Source: an uncultured Paraburkholderia sp. (GTDB lineage Bacteria; Pseudomonadota; Gammaproteobacteria; Burkholderiales; Burkholderiaceae). From it: 64,000 nucleotides of DNA. Position 1 is the first letter of the stretch. Each line of letters opens with the position of its first letter. Under the pieces are notes generated by a model that worked only from the letters and a program-made list of their open reading frames with translations, made no database searches and was not told where the DNA came from. Positions 39,750 to 50,057 of the stretch are shown here, one piece after another. The position numbers were made by a program, and so were the translations under genes. The stretch covers positions 1 to 64,000 of the forward strand of contig CALNWN010000009.1 of the NCBI GenBank assembly GCA_940746715.1, in the 5' to 3' direction.

Positions 39750-40637
39750 TCATGCAGCGATTTCAACGCGCCGGTGACAAGCGCCCAGCCGCCGAACACA
39801 TTCACGGCCAGCCCTGCCATGACCAGCAGCGCGCCGGCAACCTGCGCTCCGGACAGATGTTCGTCGAGAAAGACGGAGGCAGAGGCGAGGCCCACAATCG
39901 GCACGAGCAGCGAAAACGGCGCAACCTGGCTCGCCGAATGGCGCGCCAGCAGGCGGCTCCACAAGCCATAACCCAGCAGCGTGGCGATAAACGCGAGATA
40001 AAACGATCGCGAAAATCGACATAGCGCTGATGCCGGAGAGCGCCGCGGCGATCCGCTGTGGACCCTCGAACGCATAAGACAGCGCGAAGAACGGCAGCGG
40101 CGGGATCAGACTGCCCCACACCACGAGGCCCACCAGGTCCACCTTGCCGACCTTCTTCGTGACGATGTTGCCGAGCGCCCACGAGCACGCGGCGCACAGC
40201 GTGAGCAGGAAGCCGGCGAGCGTCATGGCGTGGCCGCCCTGCATGCCGATCACCGCCAGCCCGGCGGCCGCGATCAGCAAGCCGACGACATTCGGCAAGC
40301 GAAAGCGCTCATGCAGGAACAACACGGCCAAGATCAGCGTGAAAAAAGCCTGCGCCTGCAGAACGAGCGACGCGAGCCCCGCCGGCATGCCCACATACAT
40401 GGCCGAAAACAGAAACGCGAATTGCCCGAATGAAATGGTGAGGCCGTAGGCAAGCAGCCAGCGCCACGGCAATTGCGGGCGCTTGACGAAAAACACGGCC
40501 GGCACTGCCGCGAGCGCGAAGCGCAGCGCGCCGAGCAGCATGGGCGGCACGCCATGCAAGCCCACTTTGATCACGATGAAATTGACGCCCCACGCAATCA
40601 CGACGACCAGCGCGAACAGCAGATCTTTGGGCGACAT
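39750..40637 (-). pseudogene. EamA-family drug/metabolite transporter, frameshifted
   Basis: The protein starts at ATG 40637 (GGAGACGGGG upstream) and has the ten-helix EamA architecture: LLFALVVVIAWGVNFIVIKV, then LAYGLTISFGQFAFLFSAMY and others. Near 40001 the annotated frame leaves homology, and the neighbouring frame reads YLAFIATLLGYGLWSRLLAR and PFSLLVPIVGLASASVFLDE. One extra T in the T run (minus strand, around 40000-40003) accounts for this. The shifted frame runs past 39750 into the terminator, so the true end is uncertain and a second small change is possible. The substrate is unknown. Confidence 0.8.
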
Positions 40638-40806
40638 CCCCGTCTCCAATTGAGTATTGAACCCGTCAGTTTAGCGGAGGGCGGCGCGGCATGTGATCAC
40701 CCGCCCTACGGGTTTCCGGACGGCTGTGTCGGTGAAAATTCGTCGGTTCGCCCTCCGCAGTAGAATCGTCCCTTGAAGCCTCTTCCCTTCTGAGCCGAGC
40801 CCGCCA

Positions 40807-41680
40807 ATGTCCTCTTCCATCAAGGCAGTTCTCAAACCGCATCTGCGCGATGTCGGCAGTCTGACCGTGCGGCGTGTGCTGCCGGCAATGGCCGCACGCC
40901 TGATCGGACCTTTCATTTTCTTCGATCACATGGGCCCTGCGACGCTCGCGCCCGGTGTCGGTCTCGACGTGCGTCCGCATCCGCATATCGGCCTCGCCAC
41001 GGTGACCTTCCTGTTCGAAGGCGCGATCATGCATCGCGACAGTCTTGGCTCCGAGCAGAAAATCGTCCTCGGCGACGTCAACTGGATGACGGCCGGACGC
41101 GGCATCATCCACTCGGAGCGCACGCCCGCCGAAGACCGCGCGAACGGCCAGACCATCCACGGCATTCAGACGTGGGTCGCGCTGCCGCTCGAAGACGAAG
41201 ACGTGGAGCCCTCGTTCGCGCATCACGCCGCGGGCACGCTGCCGGTCGTCGAGCGCAGGCGTCACGCTGCGCGTAATCGCGGGCACGGCCTTCGGCGAAA
41301 GCTCGCCCGTCAGCACGTTTTCCGGCACGCTCTATGTAGCGGGCGAGTTCGCGCCGGGCAGCGCCTTCGCCCTGGAACCGGAGCACGAGGAACGCGGCGT
41401 CTACCTCGTGGAGGGCGACCTGGAAATCGACGGCACGCCGCTCCAAGTCGGCCAGATGGCCGTGCTCGCGCTCGACGAAACAGTCACGCTCGCGAGCACG
41501 CACGGCGCGCGCGTCATGGTGCTCGGCGGCGAGAAGCTCGACGGCGAGCGCTTTATCGAATGGAATTTTGTCGCGAGTTCCCGCGAGAAAATCGAAGCCG
41601 CGAAACTGGCCTGGACGAATCAGGAAATGGGCCAAGTGCCGGGCGAAACCGAATGGATTCCGCTGCCGCAAAAGAAATGA
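40807..41680 (+). pseudogene. Pirin-family protein, frameshifted
   Basis: The N-terminal cupin has the pirin motifs [20 protein letters not shown] and [20 protein letters not shown] with the metal-binding His residues. Homology leaves the frame near 41255 and resumes as [17 protein letters not shown] and [20 protein letters not shown], ending EWIPLPQKK at 41680. The sequence GAGCGCAGGC lacks one GC against GAGCGCGCAGGC. The repaired length of about 291 residues is normal. Pirins are cupin proteins, some with quercetinase activity. Confidence 0.87.
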
Positions 41681-41769
41681 CGGCGGTTCCGGGCGGCGTC
41701 ATGACGCGCATTGAATCCGCTCAGTTCGGCCCCATGTAACAGACCAACCGTTTTATCGACGAGGACGCA

Positions 41770-42615
41770 ATGGACATCACTCTGGCCACATTCGAAAAGG
41801 ACGTCATCGCGGCGTCGACACTGGCCCCTGTACTGGTCGATTTTTGGGCGCCGTGGTGCGGCCCCTGCAAGACGCTCGGCCCGATGCTGGAAAAACTCGA
41901 AGCAGAAGCCGGCGGCAAATGGAAGCTCGTCAAGGTGAACGTCGACGAGAATCAGGAACTTGCCGCGCACTTTCAGGTGCGCAGCATTCCGCACGTCATG
42001 GCGTTCGCGGACGGCCGGCCCGTCGACCAGTTCGTCGGCGTGCTGCCTGAAGGGCAACTGCGCGAATTTATCGAACGGCTCGTGCCGCAAGGCGCGGACG
42101 TGGCGCGCATCGAGGCGCAGGCCGCGCTTGCCGAGGGCCGCCGCGAAGACGCGTACGAGGCGTTGCAAGCCGCGCTTGCATTCGACCCGGGTTTCGACGA
42201 AGCGCGCCTCGACCGCATCGAAATGCTGCTCGACGACAACCGTATCGACGAAGCCCGCAACGAAGTGGATCTGCTGTCGCCCAAGACGACGCAAGGCATC
42301 GACGCGCGCTTCAACGCAATCAAGACACGCCTCGACGCGGTGGACGCCGCCGACCTGCCGCCGACCGACGCGCTGGAAGCCCGCGTGGCGAGTCATCCGG
42401 ACGACCTTGAAGCACGCTTCGATCTGGCGAGCGCGCTGATCGCACACCGCAAATATGCGGGCGCGCTGGAGCATCTGCTTGCCATCGTGCAGCGCGACCG
42501 CACGTTCCGCGACGATATCGGCCGTAAGACGATGCTTTCAGTGTTCGATCTCGCCGCGCATCAGCCGGAGCTGGTTTCGCAATGGCGGCGCAAGCTGAGC
42601 GCCGCGCTGTACTAA
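41770..42615 (+). CDS. Co-chaperone YbbN (CnoX), thioredoxin-TPR protein
   Basis: The 281-residue protein has an N-terminal thioredoxin domain with FWAPWCGPCKTLGPMLEKLE (CGPC active site), then tetratricopeptide-like repeats (ALAEGRREDAYEALQAALAF, LASALIAHRKYAGALEHLLA). E. coli CnoX holds clients oxidised by bleach stress and hands them to DnaK and GroEL. Its own active site is SxxC, whereas this one is CxxC, so it may retain reductase activity. It is complete. Confidence 0.9.
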   Translation: MDITLATFEKDVIAASTLAPVLVDFWAPWCGPCKTLGPMLEKLEAEAGGKWKLVKVNVDENQELAAHFQVRSIPHVMAFADGRPVDQFVGVLPEGQLREFIERLVPQGADVARIEAQAALAEGRREDAYEALQAALAFDPGFDEARLDRIEMLLDDNRIDEARNEVDLLSPKTTQGIDARFNAIKTRLDAVDAADLPPTDALEARVASHPDDLEARFDLASALIAHRKYAGALEHLLAIVQRDRTFRDDIGRKTMLSVFDLAAHQPELVSQWRRKLSAALY

Positions 42616-42657
42616 GCCGCTCAGCCTCTCTCGCGCGCGTCGCGCACGCCAGGCGCG

Positions 42658-43509
42658 CTACCCCGCCTGGTTTGCCAAGGCCCGCAGCACATGCGCGGCC
42701 GCGGCGAATCCGAAGCTCGCCGTCACGCACACGCTCGAACCGAAGCCCGCGCAGTTCAGGCCCACCGGTCCCGTATGTCCGGGCGACGTCGCGACGTGCT
42801 CTGCCTCCGCATCCATATCGCAGACCGCGGCTTCCGGATAGATGAGCGGCTCGTCCGAATACACCGCGCTCACCTTGAACTTTGCTTTCGGCCCGCGCGG
42901 AAAACCATGGTGCTTGCGCAACTGGCCGCGCACTTTGGAGAGCAACGGGTCCTGAATCGTCGCCGCCAGATCGTCGATGCGAATGCGCGTCGGATCGAGC
43001 TGGCCGCCCGCCCCGCCAATCGTGATCAACGGCTGCTTGCGCTCGACGCACCACGCGATCAGCGCGGTCTTGGTGCGCACGCTGTCGATCGCATCGATCA
43101 CATAGTCGAAGCCGCCGCCGAGGGTCGCCGCGAAATTGTCGGGCTCCACGAAATCTTCGACAAGGCGCACGTCGCAGGCCGGATTAATGGCGGCAATGCG
43201 CTCGGCCATCGCTTCGACCTTCGGTTTTCCGTAGTTGCCGTCGAGCGCGTGAATCTGCCGGTTCGTGTTGCTCTCCGCCACGTTGTCGAGATCGATCAGC
43301 GTTAGCGTGCCGACGGCACTGCGCGCCAGCGCCTCGGCGACCCATGAGCCGACTCCGCCGATGCCGATCACCGCGACATGCGCGCCTTCGAAAGCGGCGA
43401 GCGCCGGCGCACCGTACAGCCGCGCAATGCCGCCGAAGCGCCGCGCGTGGTCGGCGGTTTCGCCGCCGTGGAGGCTGGTAGTAAGATCGGATTGCGCGGT
43501 GGTCGACAT
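42658..43509 (-). CDS. tcdA: tRNA threonylcarbamoyladenosine dehydratase TcdA (CsdL)
   Basis: TcdA cyclises t6A37 to ct6A in tRNAs, acting after TsaE and its partners. The 283-residue E1-like protein has the ATP-binding AVIGIGGVGSWVAEALARSA, LIDLDNVAESNTNRQIHALD, VIDAIDSVRTKTALIAWC and VAESNTNRQ. The late motif GLNCAGFGSSVCVTASFGFA is typical. The start MSTTAQSDL at 43509 is preferred on family length. It is complete. Confidence 0.92.
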   Translation of the reverse strand: MSTTAQSDLTTSLHGGETADHARRFGGIARLYGAPALAAFEGAHVAVIGIGGVGSWVAEALARSAVGTLTLIDLDNVAESNTNRQIHALDGNYGKPKVEAMAERIAAINPACDVRLVEDFVEPDNFAATLGGGFDYVIDAIDSVRTKTALIAWCVERKQPLITIGGAGGQLDPTRIRIDDLAATIQDPLLSKVRGQLRKHHGFPRGPKAKFKVSAVYSDEPLIYPEAAVCDMDAEAEHVATSPGHTGPVGLNCAGFGSSVCVTASFGFAAAAHVLRALANQAG

Positions 43510-43730
43510 GATGGAACTCGTTGAACGGGCGGAAATGAGCGCGCGCATTAAACTTGCGCAGTCCGTATTTTGCCTGATCGCATCGATTCGCATTGCAGGG
43601 GCAATTCCCCTGAAACCGACCGGGACATTGACCGCGAAGCGCGCGCAGAAGCCTTGGCGCTTGATCTGCCTGCGCGCAAAAAATCGGCGCCTTAGCTATA
43701 CTGGTCTGACTGTAGCGTGCGCATAAGAAC

Positions 43731-44372
43731 ATGACCTCACTCGCCGAACTTCGAAAAAACTATTCGCTGGGTTCCTTGGACATCGGCGATGTGGACAGCA
43801 ACCCGTTCCGGCAGTTCGACGTCTGGTTTCAACAGGCTGTCGAGGCGAAACTGCCCGAGCCGAACACCATGACGCTCGCCACCGTCGACTCGCGCGGCCG
43901 TCCGTCGGCGCGCATCGTGCTGATCAAGGGTGTGGACGAGCGCGGCTTCGTGTTCTTCACCAACTACGAAAGCCGCAAGGGCCGCGAGCTGGCCGCGAAT
44001 CCTTACGCGAGCCTGCTGTTCTACTGGATCGAGCTGGAGCGCCAGGTGCGCATCGAAGGGCACGTCGTCAAAGCGAGCGCGGAGGAAAGCGACGCCTATT
44101 TTGCGTCGCGTCCGCTCGGCTCGCGCATCGGCGCGTGGGCGTCCAACCAGAGTCAGGTGATTGAAAGCCGTTCGCAGCTCGAAACGCGCGAACGCGAAAT
44201 GCGCCTGCAATACGGCGAAGAACCGCCGCGTCCGCCGCATTGGGGCGGCTATCGTTTGGCGCCCGAAGCAATCGAATTCTGGCAGGGGCGGCCGTCGCGT
44301 CTGCATGACCGCCTGCTGTACACGCGCGCGAGCGAAACCAGCGACTGGCAGATCTGCCGTCTGTCACCCTGA
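43731..44372 (+). CDS. pdxH: Pyridoxamine 5'-phosphate oxidase
   Basis: PdxH oxidises pyridoxine or pyridoxamine 5'-phosphate to pyridoxal phosphate using FMN. The 213-residue protein contains [40 protein letters not shown], and the C-terminal [20 protein letters not shown] followed by LHDRLLYTR. The last 36 bases belong to the first copy of a 103-bp tandem duplication that leaves the stop codon intact, so the enzyme should be normal. Confidence 0.95.
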   Translation: MTSLAELRKNYSLGSLDIGDVDSNPFRQFDVWFQQAVEAKLPEPNTMTLATVDSRGRPSARIVLIKGVDERGFVFFTNYESRKGRELAANPYASLLFYWIELERQVRIEGHVVKASAEESDAYFASRPLGSRIGAWASNQSQVIESRSQLETREREMRLQYGEEPPRPPHWGGYRLAPEAIEFWQGRPSRLHDRLLYTRASETSDWQICRLSP

Positions 44373-44542
44373 ATCAGAAACAGCAACATCGCCGGCGCGT
44401 TGCCGACGCAGCAGCGCGCGGCACGGATTGCATCTCGCGACCAGCGACTGGCAGATCTGCCGTCTGTCACCCTGAATCAGAAACAGCAACATCGCCGGCG
44501 CGTTGCCGACGCAGCAGCGCGCGGCACGGATTGCATCTCGCG
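44337..44542 (+). repeat. Exact 103-bp tandem duplication
   Basis: Positions 44337-44439 and 44440-44542 are identical and adjacent. Each copy begins with the last 36 bases of pdxH, including its stop, and then runs into the pdxH/cfa spacer. Identity of the copies implies a recent event or an assembly stutter. Confidence 0.93.
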
Positions 44543-44616
44543 GCATGGGAGTGCCGCCGCACCGGGCTGCGGTCTACACAAGCTTTGCTTTAATTCAACG
44601 GACACGGAGAAATCGC

Positions 44617-45841
44617 ATGTTCTGGGAGAAAAAGCTGGCGCAGTGGGTGGAAGAAGTCAAAACCAAGGCTGACTTACCGGCACGTCTCGTGCTGTGGGAC
44701 GGTCAGCAGCACGACTTCGGGCGGTTCGTCGCGCCTCAGGTCCACGCTGCACGTCAAGAGCGCAACGGCGCTGCCCTATCTGCTCGAACCGAGCCTCGAC
44801 AATCTGGGCGAGGCGTACGTCAAGGGCAAGATCGACATCGAGGGCAAGCTCTCGGACATCATCAACGTCGGTTATCAGCTCGCGCGCAACACCGTCAACA
44901 GTGCGAGCAAGCTCGCGCGCGTGCGGCGCTATTTCCAGCATTCCAAATGCGTCCGATAGAAAAGCGATCCAGTACCACTACGACGTCTCGAACGAGTTCT
45001 ACAAGCTTTGGCTCGACGAGAACATGGTGTACTCGTGCGCTTACTTCGAGAACGGCGACGAAGACCTCGCCACCGCGCAACTGAAGAAAATCGACCACAT
45101 CCTCACCAAGATCCAGGTGCAGCCGGGGCAGCGCCTGCTCGACATCGGCTGCGGCTGGGGCGCGCTCGTGCTGCGCGCGGCGCAAAAATTCGGCGCGCAA
45201 TGCGTGGGCGTGACACTGTCGCAAAACCAGTTCGATCTCGCCACCGCGCGCGTGAAAGCCGCCGGTCTCGAGAATCAGATCGAGATCCGTCTGCAGGATT
45301 ATCGCGACGTCGAGGGCCAATTCGACCGCATCACGAGCGTGGGCATGTTCGAACACGTCGGCCGCAAGAATCTTGCCCGGCTACTTCAGGAAAATGCACG
45401 ATCTGCTCGCCGACGACGGCATCGCCATGAATCACGGCATTACGTCGAGCGACTCGGACAGCGGCGAGACGGCGCTCGGCGGCGGCGAGTTTATCGACCG
45501 TTATGTGTTCCCGGACGGCGAACTGCCGCATATCAGCCTCGCGCTCGAGTCCATGCAGCGCGGGCGGCCTCGAAGCGGTTGACGTGGAAAGCCTGCGCCG
45601 TCACTATGCGCACATGCTCGACATCTGGGCGGAAAATTTCGAGGCGCACGCGGAAGAAGCCCGCAAGCTCGTCGACAACGAAAAATTCCGCATCTGGCGC
45701 GTGTACCTCGCCGGCTGCGCGTATGCATTCGAAAACGACGACGTCTCCATCTCCATCTATCAGGTCGTCTGCCGCAAGGCCGGCCGCAGCGCGAAAACCT
45801 TGCCGTGGTCGCGCCGCTACATGTACGAAAAGCCGCTGTGA
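44617..45841 (+). pseudogene. cfa: Cyclopropane-fatty-acyl-phospholipid synthase family methyltransferase, four frameshifts
   Basis: The protein uses S-adenosylmethionine to add a methylene bridge to unsaturated membrane acyl chains. Coding homology moves through four frame changes: MFWEKKLAQWVEEVK (from 44617), then SATALPYLLEPSLDNLGEAY after about 44742, then SDRKAIQYHYDVSNEFYKLW after 44948, then GYFRKMHDLLADDGIAMNHG after 45373, then GLEAVDVESLRRHYAHMLDI after 45565. SAM motif I, LLDIGCGWGALVLRAA, is intact. Each change fits one extra base (C, T, T, C). Repaired length is about 405 residues. As written it cannot be translated. Confidence 0.88.
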
Positions 45842-45912
45842 GGCAATCGACGCGGCGTCGTGCACGAGCGTGCCGCCGCGGTGTCCACCACTGAACAGCA
45901 GGTCGAATCTCG

Positions 45913-47281
45913 ATGGGCCAGAGCGGGACAAGCGAAGTTGAAGAGACGCTCGGCGAGGCCGGCGCGCGAGGTCGAGCAGAGGTACAAGAGGCACAAGCGG
46001 CAGCAGCGAGCGACGCGATGCAGTTCGATCTCTTCGGGATGCCGGTGCAAGCGCCGCCGGCCGCTCCGCCGCAAGCCGAGGTCCGTGCGAAGCCTTCCCG
46101 GGCTGACTCGCGGGCCGATGCACCGCCGCAAGAGAAAACCCCCGCGCCGTCGCCGCAAGCTGAAAGCCGGCGCGCTGCCCGCTCGAAGGCGGCTGGGGCC
46201 ACTCCCTCTGGCAGGAAGACGAACCGCTGCAGCCCGCTGCGCAAAGCGGCGCGCCCGCCGCCGTCGCCGTAGAAGCGCCCAAAAAACGCCGCACGTGCGA
46301 CATTCTCCCCGCGCCACCCTCGCCGGACGTGCTCGCGCTCGCCGCGCAACTGCCGCCGCAAGTGCACCTCGGGACCTCCACTTGGTCGTTTCCCGGCTGG
46401 AACGGCATCGTCTACGGCGACGACTACAGCAACAGCAAGCTCTCGCGCGACGGCCTCACGGCCTACGGCGCGCATCCGCTGCTGAAGACGGTGAGCATCG
46501 ACCGGTCGTTCTATCACGCGCTAAGCGTCACCGAATACCTGCGCTATGCGCAGCAGGTGCCCGAGCATTTCCGCTTCATCGTCAAGGCGCCGATGACCAT
46601 CACCGACGCCACCGTGCGTGCCGAACGCGGCGAGCCGGTGTCGCTGAATCCGTGCTTTCTGAACGCGCAAATGGCGACTGACGAGTTCGTCACGCCGTGT
46701 CTCGAAGGTCTCGGCGGTAAGGCCGGCGCGCTGGTGTTCCAGCTTTCGCCGCTGCCCGACCAGATGCTCGCGCAGCCTGCGGCGTTCATCGAACGACTGG
46801 GCGATTTTCTGACGGCGCTGCCGAAGCTGCCTGACGGAACCTGCTACGCCGTTGAAATCCACGACGCCAGTTTGCTGACGCCGCGCTTCATTCGTACGCT
46901 GAAAGCGGCGGGCGTGCGCTATTGCGTGGGCATTCATGCGCGGATGCCGGATCCGCTACGGCAGGCGGCCGCCCTCGCGCTGCTGGACGGCGAGCCGGCG
47001 GGTCCGCTCATCGTGCGCTGGAGCCCCTGCATGGCGGTTTCAAATACGAGCAGGCCAAGGCGAAGTATGAGCCGTTCGACAAGCTCGTCGACCGCGATCC
47101 GGCCACGCGCGCATCGCTCGCCGAACTGGCCGCGCGCTATGCGCTTGCCGGCCAGCCGGTGGTGATCGCGGTCAACAACAAGGCGGAAGGCTCCGCGCCG
47201 CTGAGTTGTGTCCAACTGGCGCGCGAGATCGTAGATGCGTATGCGCGGCTCGCGCAGGAGCAGGCGCACGCGCCTGCATGA
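45913..47281 (+). pseudogene. DUF72-domain protein, two frameshifts
   Basis: The N-terminal stretch contains AMQFDLFGMPVQAPP and a Pro/Ala-rich linker. Near 46206 the frame changes to one reading LWQEDEPLQPAAQSGAP and then the DUF72 TIM-barrel: VHLGTSTWSFPGWNGIVYGD, FYHALSVTEYLRYAQQVPEH and VIVKAP-like 'FRFIVKAPMTITDATV'. Near 47025 it changes again to LHGGFKYEQAKAKYEPFDKL and PVVIAVNNKAEGSAPLSCVQ. The domain's function is unknown. The first change fits a one-base loss and the second fits a one-base loss or two-base gain. It lies 71 bases after cfa. Confidence 0.82.
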
Positions 47282-47296
47282 AACTCCGTAGGCCGC

Positions 47297-47845
47297 TCAG
47301 CCCGCCTTGATCCGGTGCGCGAACTTCTGACGGAACTTCGCGACCTTCGGCGCGACCACGAACGAGCAGTAGCCCTGATTCGGGTGCTGCGCGAAATAGT
47401 TCTGATGATAGGCTTCGGACGGCCAGTAATTTCCGTCGAGCGGCAACACCTGCGTGACGATCTGTCCGTCGTAGATGCCTTCCGCGCCGATTTCGCGGAT
47501 CGCCTGCAAGGCCGCCTCGCGCTGCAGGTCGGAGTGGGTAAAAATAACCGAGCGGTATTGCGTGCCGACGTCGTTACCTTGCCGGTTTAGCTGCGTCGGA
47601 TCGTGGATGGCGAAAAAAATCTCCAGAATCTCGCGGTAGCTGATTTTTGACGGATCGAAGTCGACCTTGACCACTTCGGCATGACCCGTGTCGCCGTCGC
47701 ACACCTGTTCATAGCTCGGACGCTGCGTGTGACCGCCCGCATAGCCCGATTCCACCGAGTTCACACCGTCGACGCCCAGATAGACCGCTTCGAGGCACCA
47801 GAAACACCCGCCACCCAAGGTGGCGATTTCGCCTGTCTGACTCAT
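47297..47845 (-). CDS. msrA: Peptide-methionine (S)-S-oxide reductase
   Basis: MsrA reduces methionine-S-sulfoxide in proteins. The 182-residue protein has the catalytic GGGCFWCLEAVYLGVDGV, GYAGGHTQRPSYEQVCDGDT, EILEIFFAIHDPTQLNRQGN and AYHQNYFAQHPNQGYCSFVV, the last holding the resolving Cys. It is complete and convergent with the DUF72 remnant. Confidence 0.95.
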   Translation of the reverse strand: MSQTGEIATLGGGCFWCLEAVYLGVDGVNSVESGYAGGHTQRPSYEQVCDGDTGHAEVVKVDFDPSKISYREILEIFFAIHDPTQLNRQGNDVGTQYRSVIFTHSDLQREAALQAIREIGAEGIYDGQIVTQVLPLDGNYWPSEAYHQNYFAQHPNQGYCSFVVAPKVAKFRQKFAHRIKAG

Positions 47846-48101
47846 GCTGCTCGTTCCTTCAAACTCGTGATCGGCCGATGCCGCTTCCGCTTTGCCGCAA
47901 CGCCCGTGCCATCGGCGTAGCGTTCCAGCTTAGCCGGTTTTGCGATGCGCCGGTTGCGTCGCGGCCAGTGCGCCGCGATTGCAGTTAAAATTGGGACAAA
48001 TCGACGATTTTCACTATGACTTTCGAATCATCTGTTTTCCGCCGTGCGCGCGAGCGCTCCAGCGCGGCTTTCGGCCCCCATGCACCGGTGGCTTGCGCGC
48101 A

Positions 48102-48611
48102 ATGAAGCAAGCCAGTCCGCCCAACTTCGACCAGCCCGCCTTCAGGCAGGCGCTCAGCCAGTTCGCCACGGGCGTCACCGTGATTACAACGCGGGCGCCG
48201 TCGGGACAATTGATCGGCATCACTGCCAGCTCGTTCAACTCGGTTTCGCTCGACCCGCCGCTCGTGCTGTGGAGTCTCGCGACGCGCTCGGCATCCATGT
48301 CGGTGTTTCGCGCGAACAGCCACTATGTCGTGAATGTGCTGGCCGCGTCGCAGCTCGATTTATGCAAGCGCTTTGCCACGCTGAAGGGCGACCGCTTCGA
48401 AGGCGTCTCGCACGCGGCGGGCGACAGCGGCATGCCGGTGCTCGACGGCGCGCTCGCGTGGTTCGAATGCCATAACCGCAGCCGTTACGAAGAGGGCGAT
48501 CACGTGATTTTCGTCGGCGAGGTGGAGCGTTGCGGCGTGCACGAGAATGCCGCTCAGATTGCACCGCTGGTTTTCCAGAACGGGCAGTTTCACGGGTTGA
48601 AGCCGCTGTAG
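48102..48611 (+). CDS. Flavin reductase-like FMN-binding protein
   Basis: The 169-residue protein is a split-barrel flavin reductase of the HpaC/RutF type: ALSQFATGVTVITTRAPSGQ, GITASSFNSVSLDPPLVLWS, SHYVVNVLAASQLDLCKRFA and EGDHVIFVGEVERC. It would supply reduced FMN or FAD to a partner monooxygenase with NAD(P)H. No monooxygenase gene is adjacent, so the partner is unknown. The ATG at 48102 has no strong ribosome binding site but matches the family start. Confidence 0.85.
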   Translation: MKQASPPNFDQPAFRQALSQFATGVTVITTRAPSGQLIGITASSFNSVSLDPPLVLWSLATRSASMSVFRANSHYVVNVLAASQLDLCKRFATLKGDRFEGVSHAAGDSGMPVLDGALAWFECHNRSRYEEGDHVIFVGEVERCGVHENAAQIAPLVFQNGQFHGLKPL

Positions 48612-48727
48612 GCGGCACGCGCCGCGTGCATCGGCGCGGTGTATCGGCCCGCAGCCGCGGCCAGCCAGGAAAGCGCAGGAAAGCGCGCTACGCGCCAGGA
48701 GGGCGGCCCGGCCAGCGCCGCGGCGCC

Positions 48728-49243
48728 TCAGCGATCGTTGTGCGGCGCGCCGTGCGTGCCAGTGCGCGTGACCAGCGAAACGGGTACGCCGGAATCTTCC
48801 TTCAACGTCTGCAGCACGATATTCGAGCGGATATCCAGGACGCCCGGCGCCTTGTAAAGACGCTGCAGCACGAAATCCGAATAGTGCTTGAGATTGTGCG
48901 CGAGAACCCGCAGCAGATACTGCGTCTCGCCCGTCACCACAAAAGCGCCCACCACTTCCGGCCAGTCGCGCAGCGCCTCGGCGAAGCGCTCGTGCCAGTT
49001 CTGCTGTTCGTTGCGCATGGACACCTGCACGAACGCCTCCAGTTCGAAGCCCAGCACCTCGCGGTTCAGACAGGCGCGGTAGTGCTCGATGACGCCCTGC
49101 TCCTCCAATAGACGCAAGCGCCGCAGACACGCCGACGGCGACAGCGAAATGCGTTCCGCGAGATCGAGATTGCTGATTCGTCCTTCCTGCTGAAGCACCG
49201 TCAAGATACGGCAATCGGTGGCGTCGAGCGAGATTGCGTTCAT
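48728..49243 (-). CDS. kynR: Lrp/AsnC-family regulator, probably of kynurenine genes
   Basis: The 171-residue protein has the AsnC-type helix-turn-helix [20 protein letters not shown] and [20 protein letters not shown], then the RAM ligand-binding domain ([20 protein letters not shown]). It is divergent from kynB-kynU-kynA. In Pseudomonas and Burkholderia an Lrp-type protein in this place, KynR, activates the operon in response to kynurenine. Assignment rests on family and position. The protein is intact although two of its three target genes are broken. Confidence 0.75.
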   Translation of the reverse strand: MNAISLDATDCRILTVLQQEGRISNLDLAERISLSPSACLRRLRLLEEQGVIEHYRACLNREVLGFELEAFVQVSMRNEQQNWHERFAEALRDWPEVVGAFVVTGETQYLLRVLAHNLKHYSDFVLQRLYKAPGVLDIRSNIVLQTLKEDSGVPVSLVTRTGTHGAPHNDR

Positions 49244-49368
49244 ATTCGGTCTCCCTTTCGCATTTGACTCAAATTATGTTCCAAGAGGGGGCAAGAAGGA
49301 GATTTTTTGCAATCACATTTCGCGGCCGGCCACCTATCATTCCGTATAGACATTCACTTCATGCCGAC

Positions 49369-50012
49369 ATGCAAACACTCTGGGACATCACCCCCGCCGT
49401 CGATACGGCGACGCCCGTCTGGCCGGGCGACACGCCGGTGGGCATCGAGCGCATCTGGCGAATCGAGGCCGGCTCGCCCGTCAACGTCGCGCGGCTCACG
49501 CTCTCGCCGCACACCGGCGCGCATACCGACGCGCCGTTGCACTACGACGCCGCGCCGCGGGTGCCGCGATCGGCCGCGTGCCGCTCGACGCGTATCTCGG
49601 ACGATGCCGCGTCGTTCATTGCATCGGCGCGTCACCTGTTGTGACGCCACAACACCTGCAGGACTCGCTGGCCGATGTGCCGCCGCGAGTCTTACTGCGC
49701 ACTTACAGAAACGCGCCGACCACCGCGTGGGACAGCGGCTTTTGCGCAGTCGCGCCGGAAACCATCGAGCTGCTCGCGGCACGCGGCGTGAAGCTGATCG
49801 GCATCGACACGCCGTCGCTCGATCCGCAGGAGTCGAAAACGATGGACGCCCACCACCGCATTCGCGCGCACGGCATGGCGATTCTTGAAGGCATCATCCT
49901 CGACGAGGTCGCGCCCGGCGACTACGAACTCATCGCGCTACCGCTGAAGCTGACCACGCTCGACGCGAGCCCCGTGCGCGCGGTCCTGCGCGCGCTGCCC
50001 GGCACGCACTGA
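49369..50012 (+). pseudogene. kynB: Kynurenine formamidase, frameshifted
   Basis: KynB hydrolyses N-formylkynurenine to kynurenine. The start [20 protein letters not shown] and the metal-binding [15 protein letters not shown] are in the first frame. Near 49560 homology moves to a frame reading [20 protein letters not shown], then [20 protein letters not shown] and [20 protein letters not shown]. The change fits one lost base or two gained, in a GCCGCGGG context. The repaired protein is about 213 residues, normal. As written it ends at about residue 92. Confidence 0.87.
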
Positions 50013-50057
50013 TTTTTCATCCGCCAATCCGCAATCCGCGAACGAACGAGAACCACC

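Noticed and set aside
44617..45841. Programmed ribosomal frameshifting in the cfa-type gene.
   Set aside because: Four changes with no slippery heptamer or downstream structure cannot be programmed. Single-base gains fit better.
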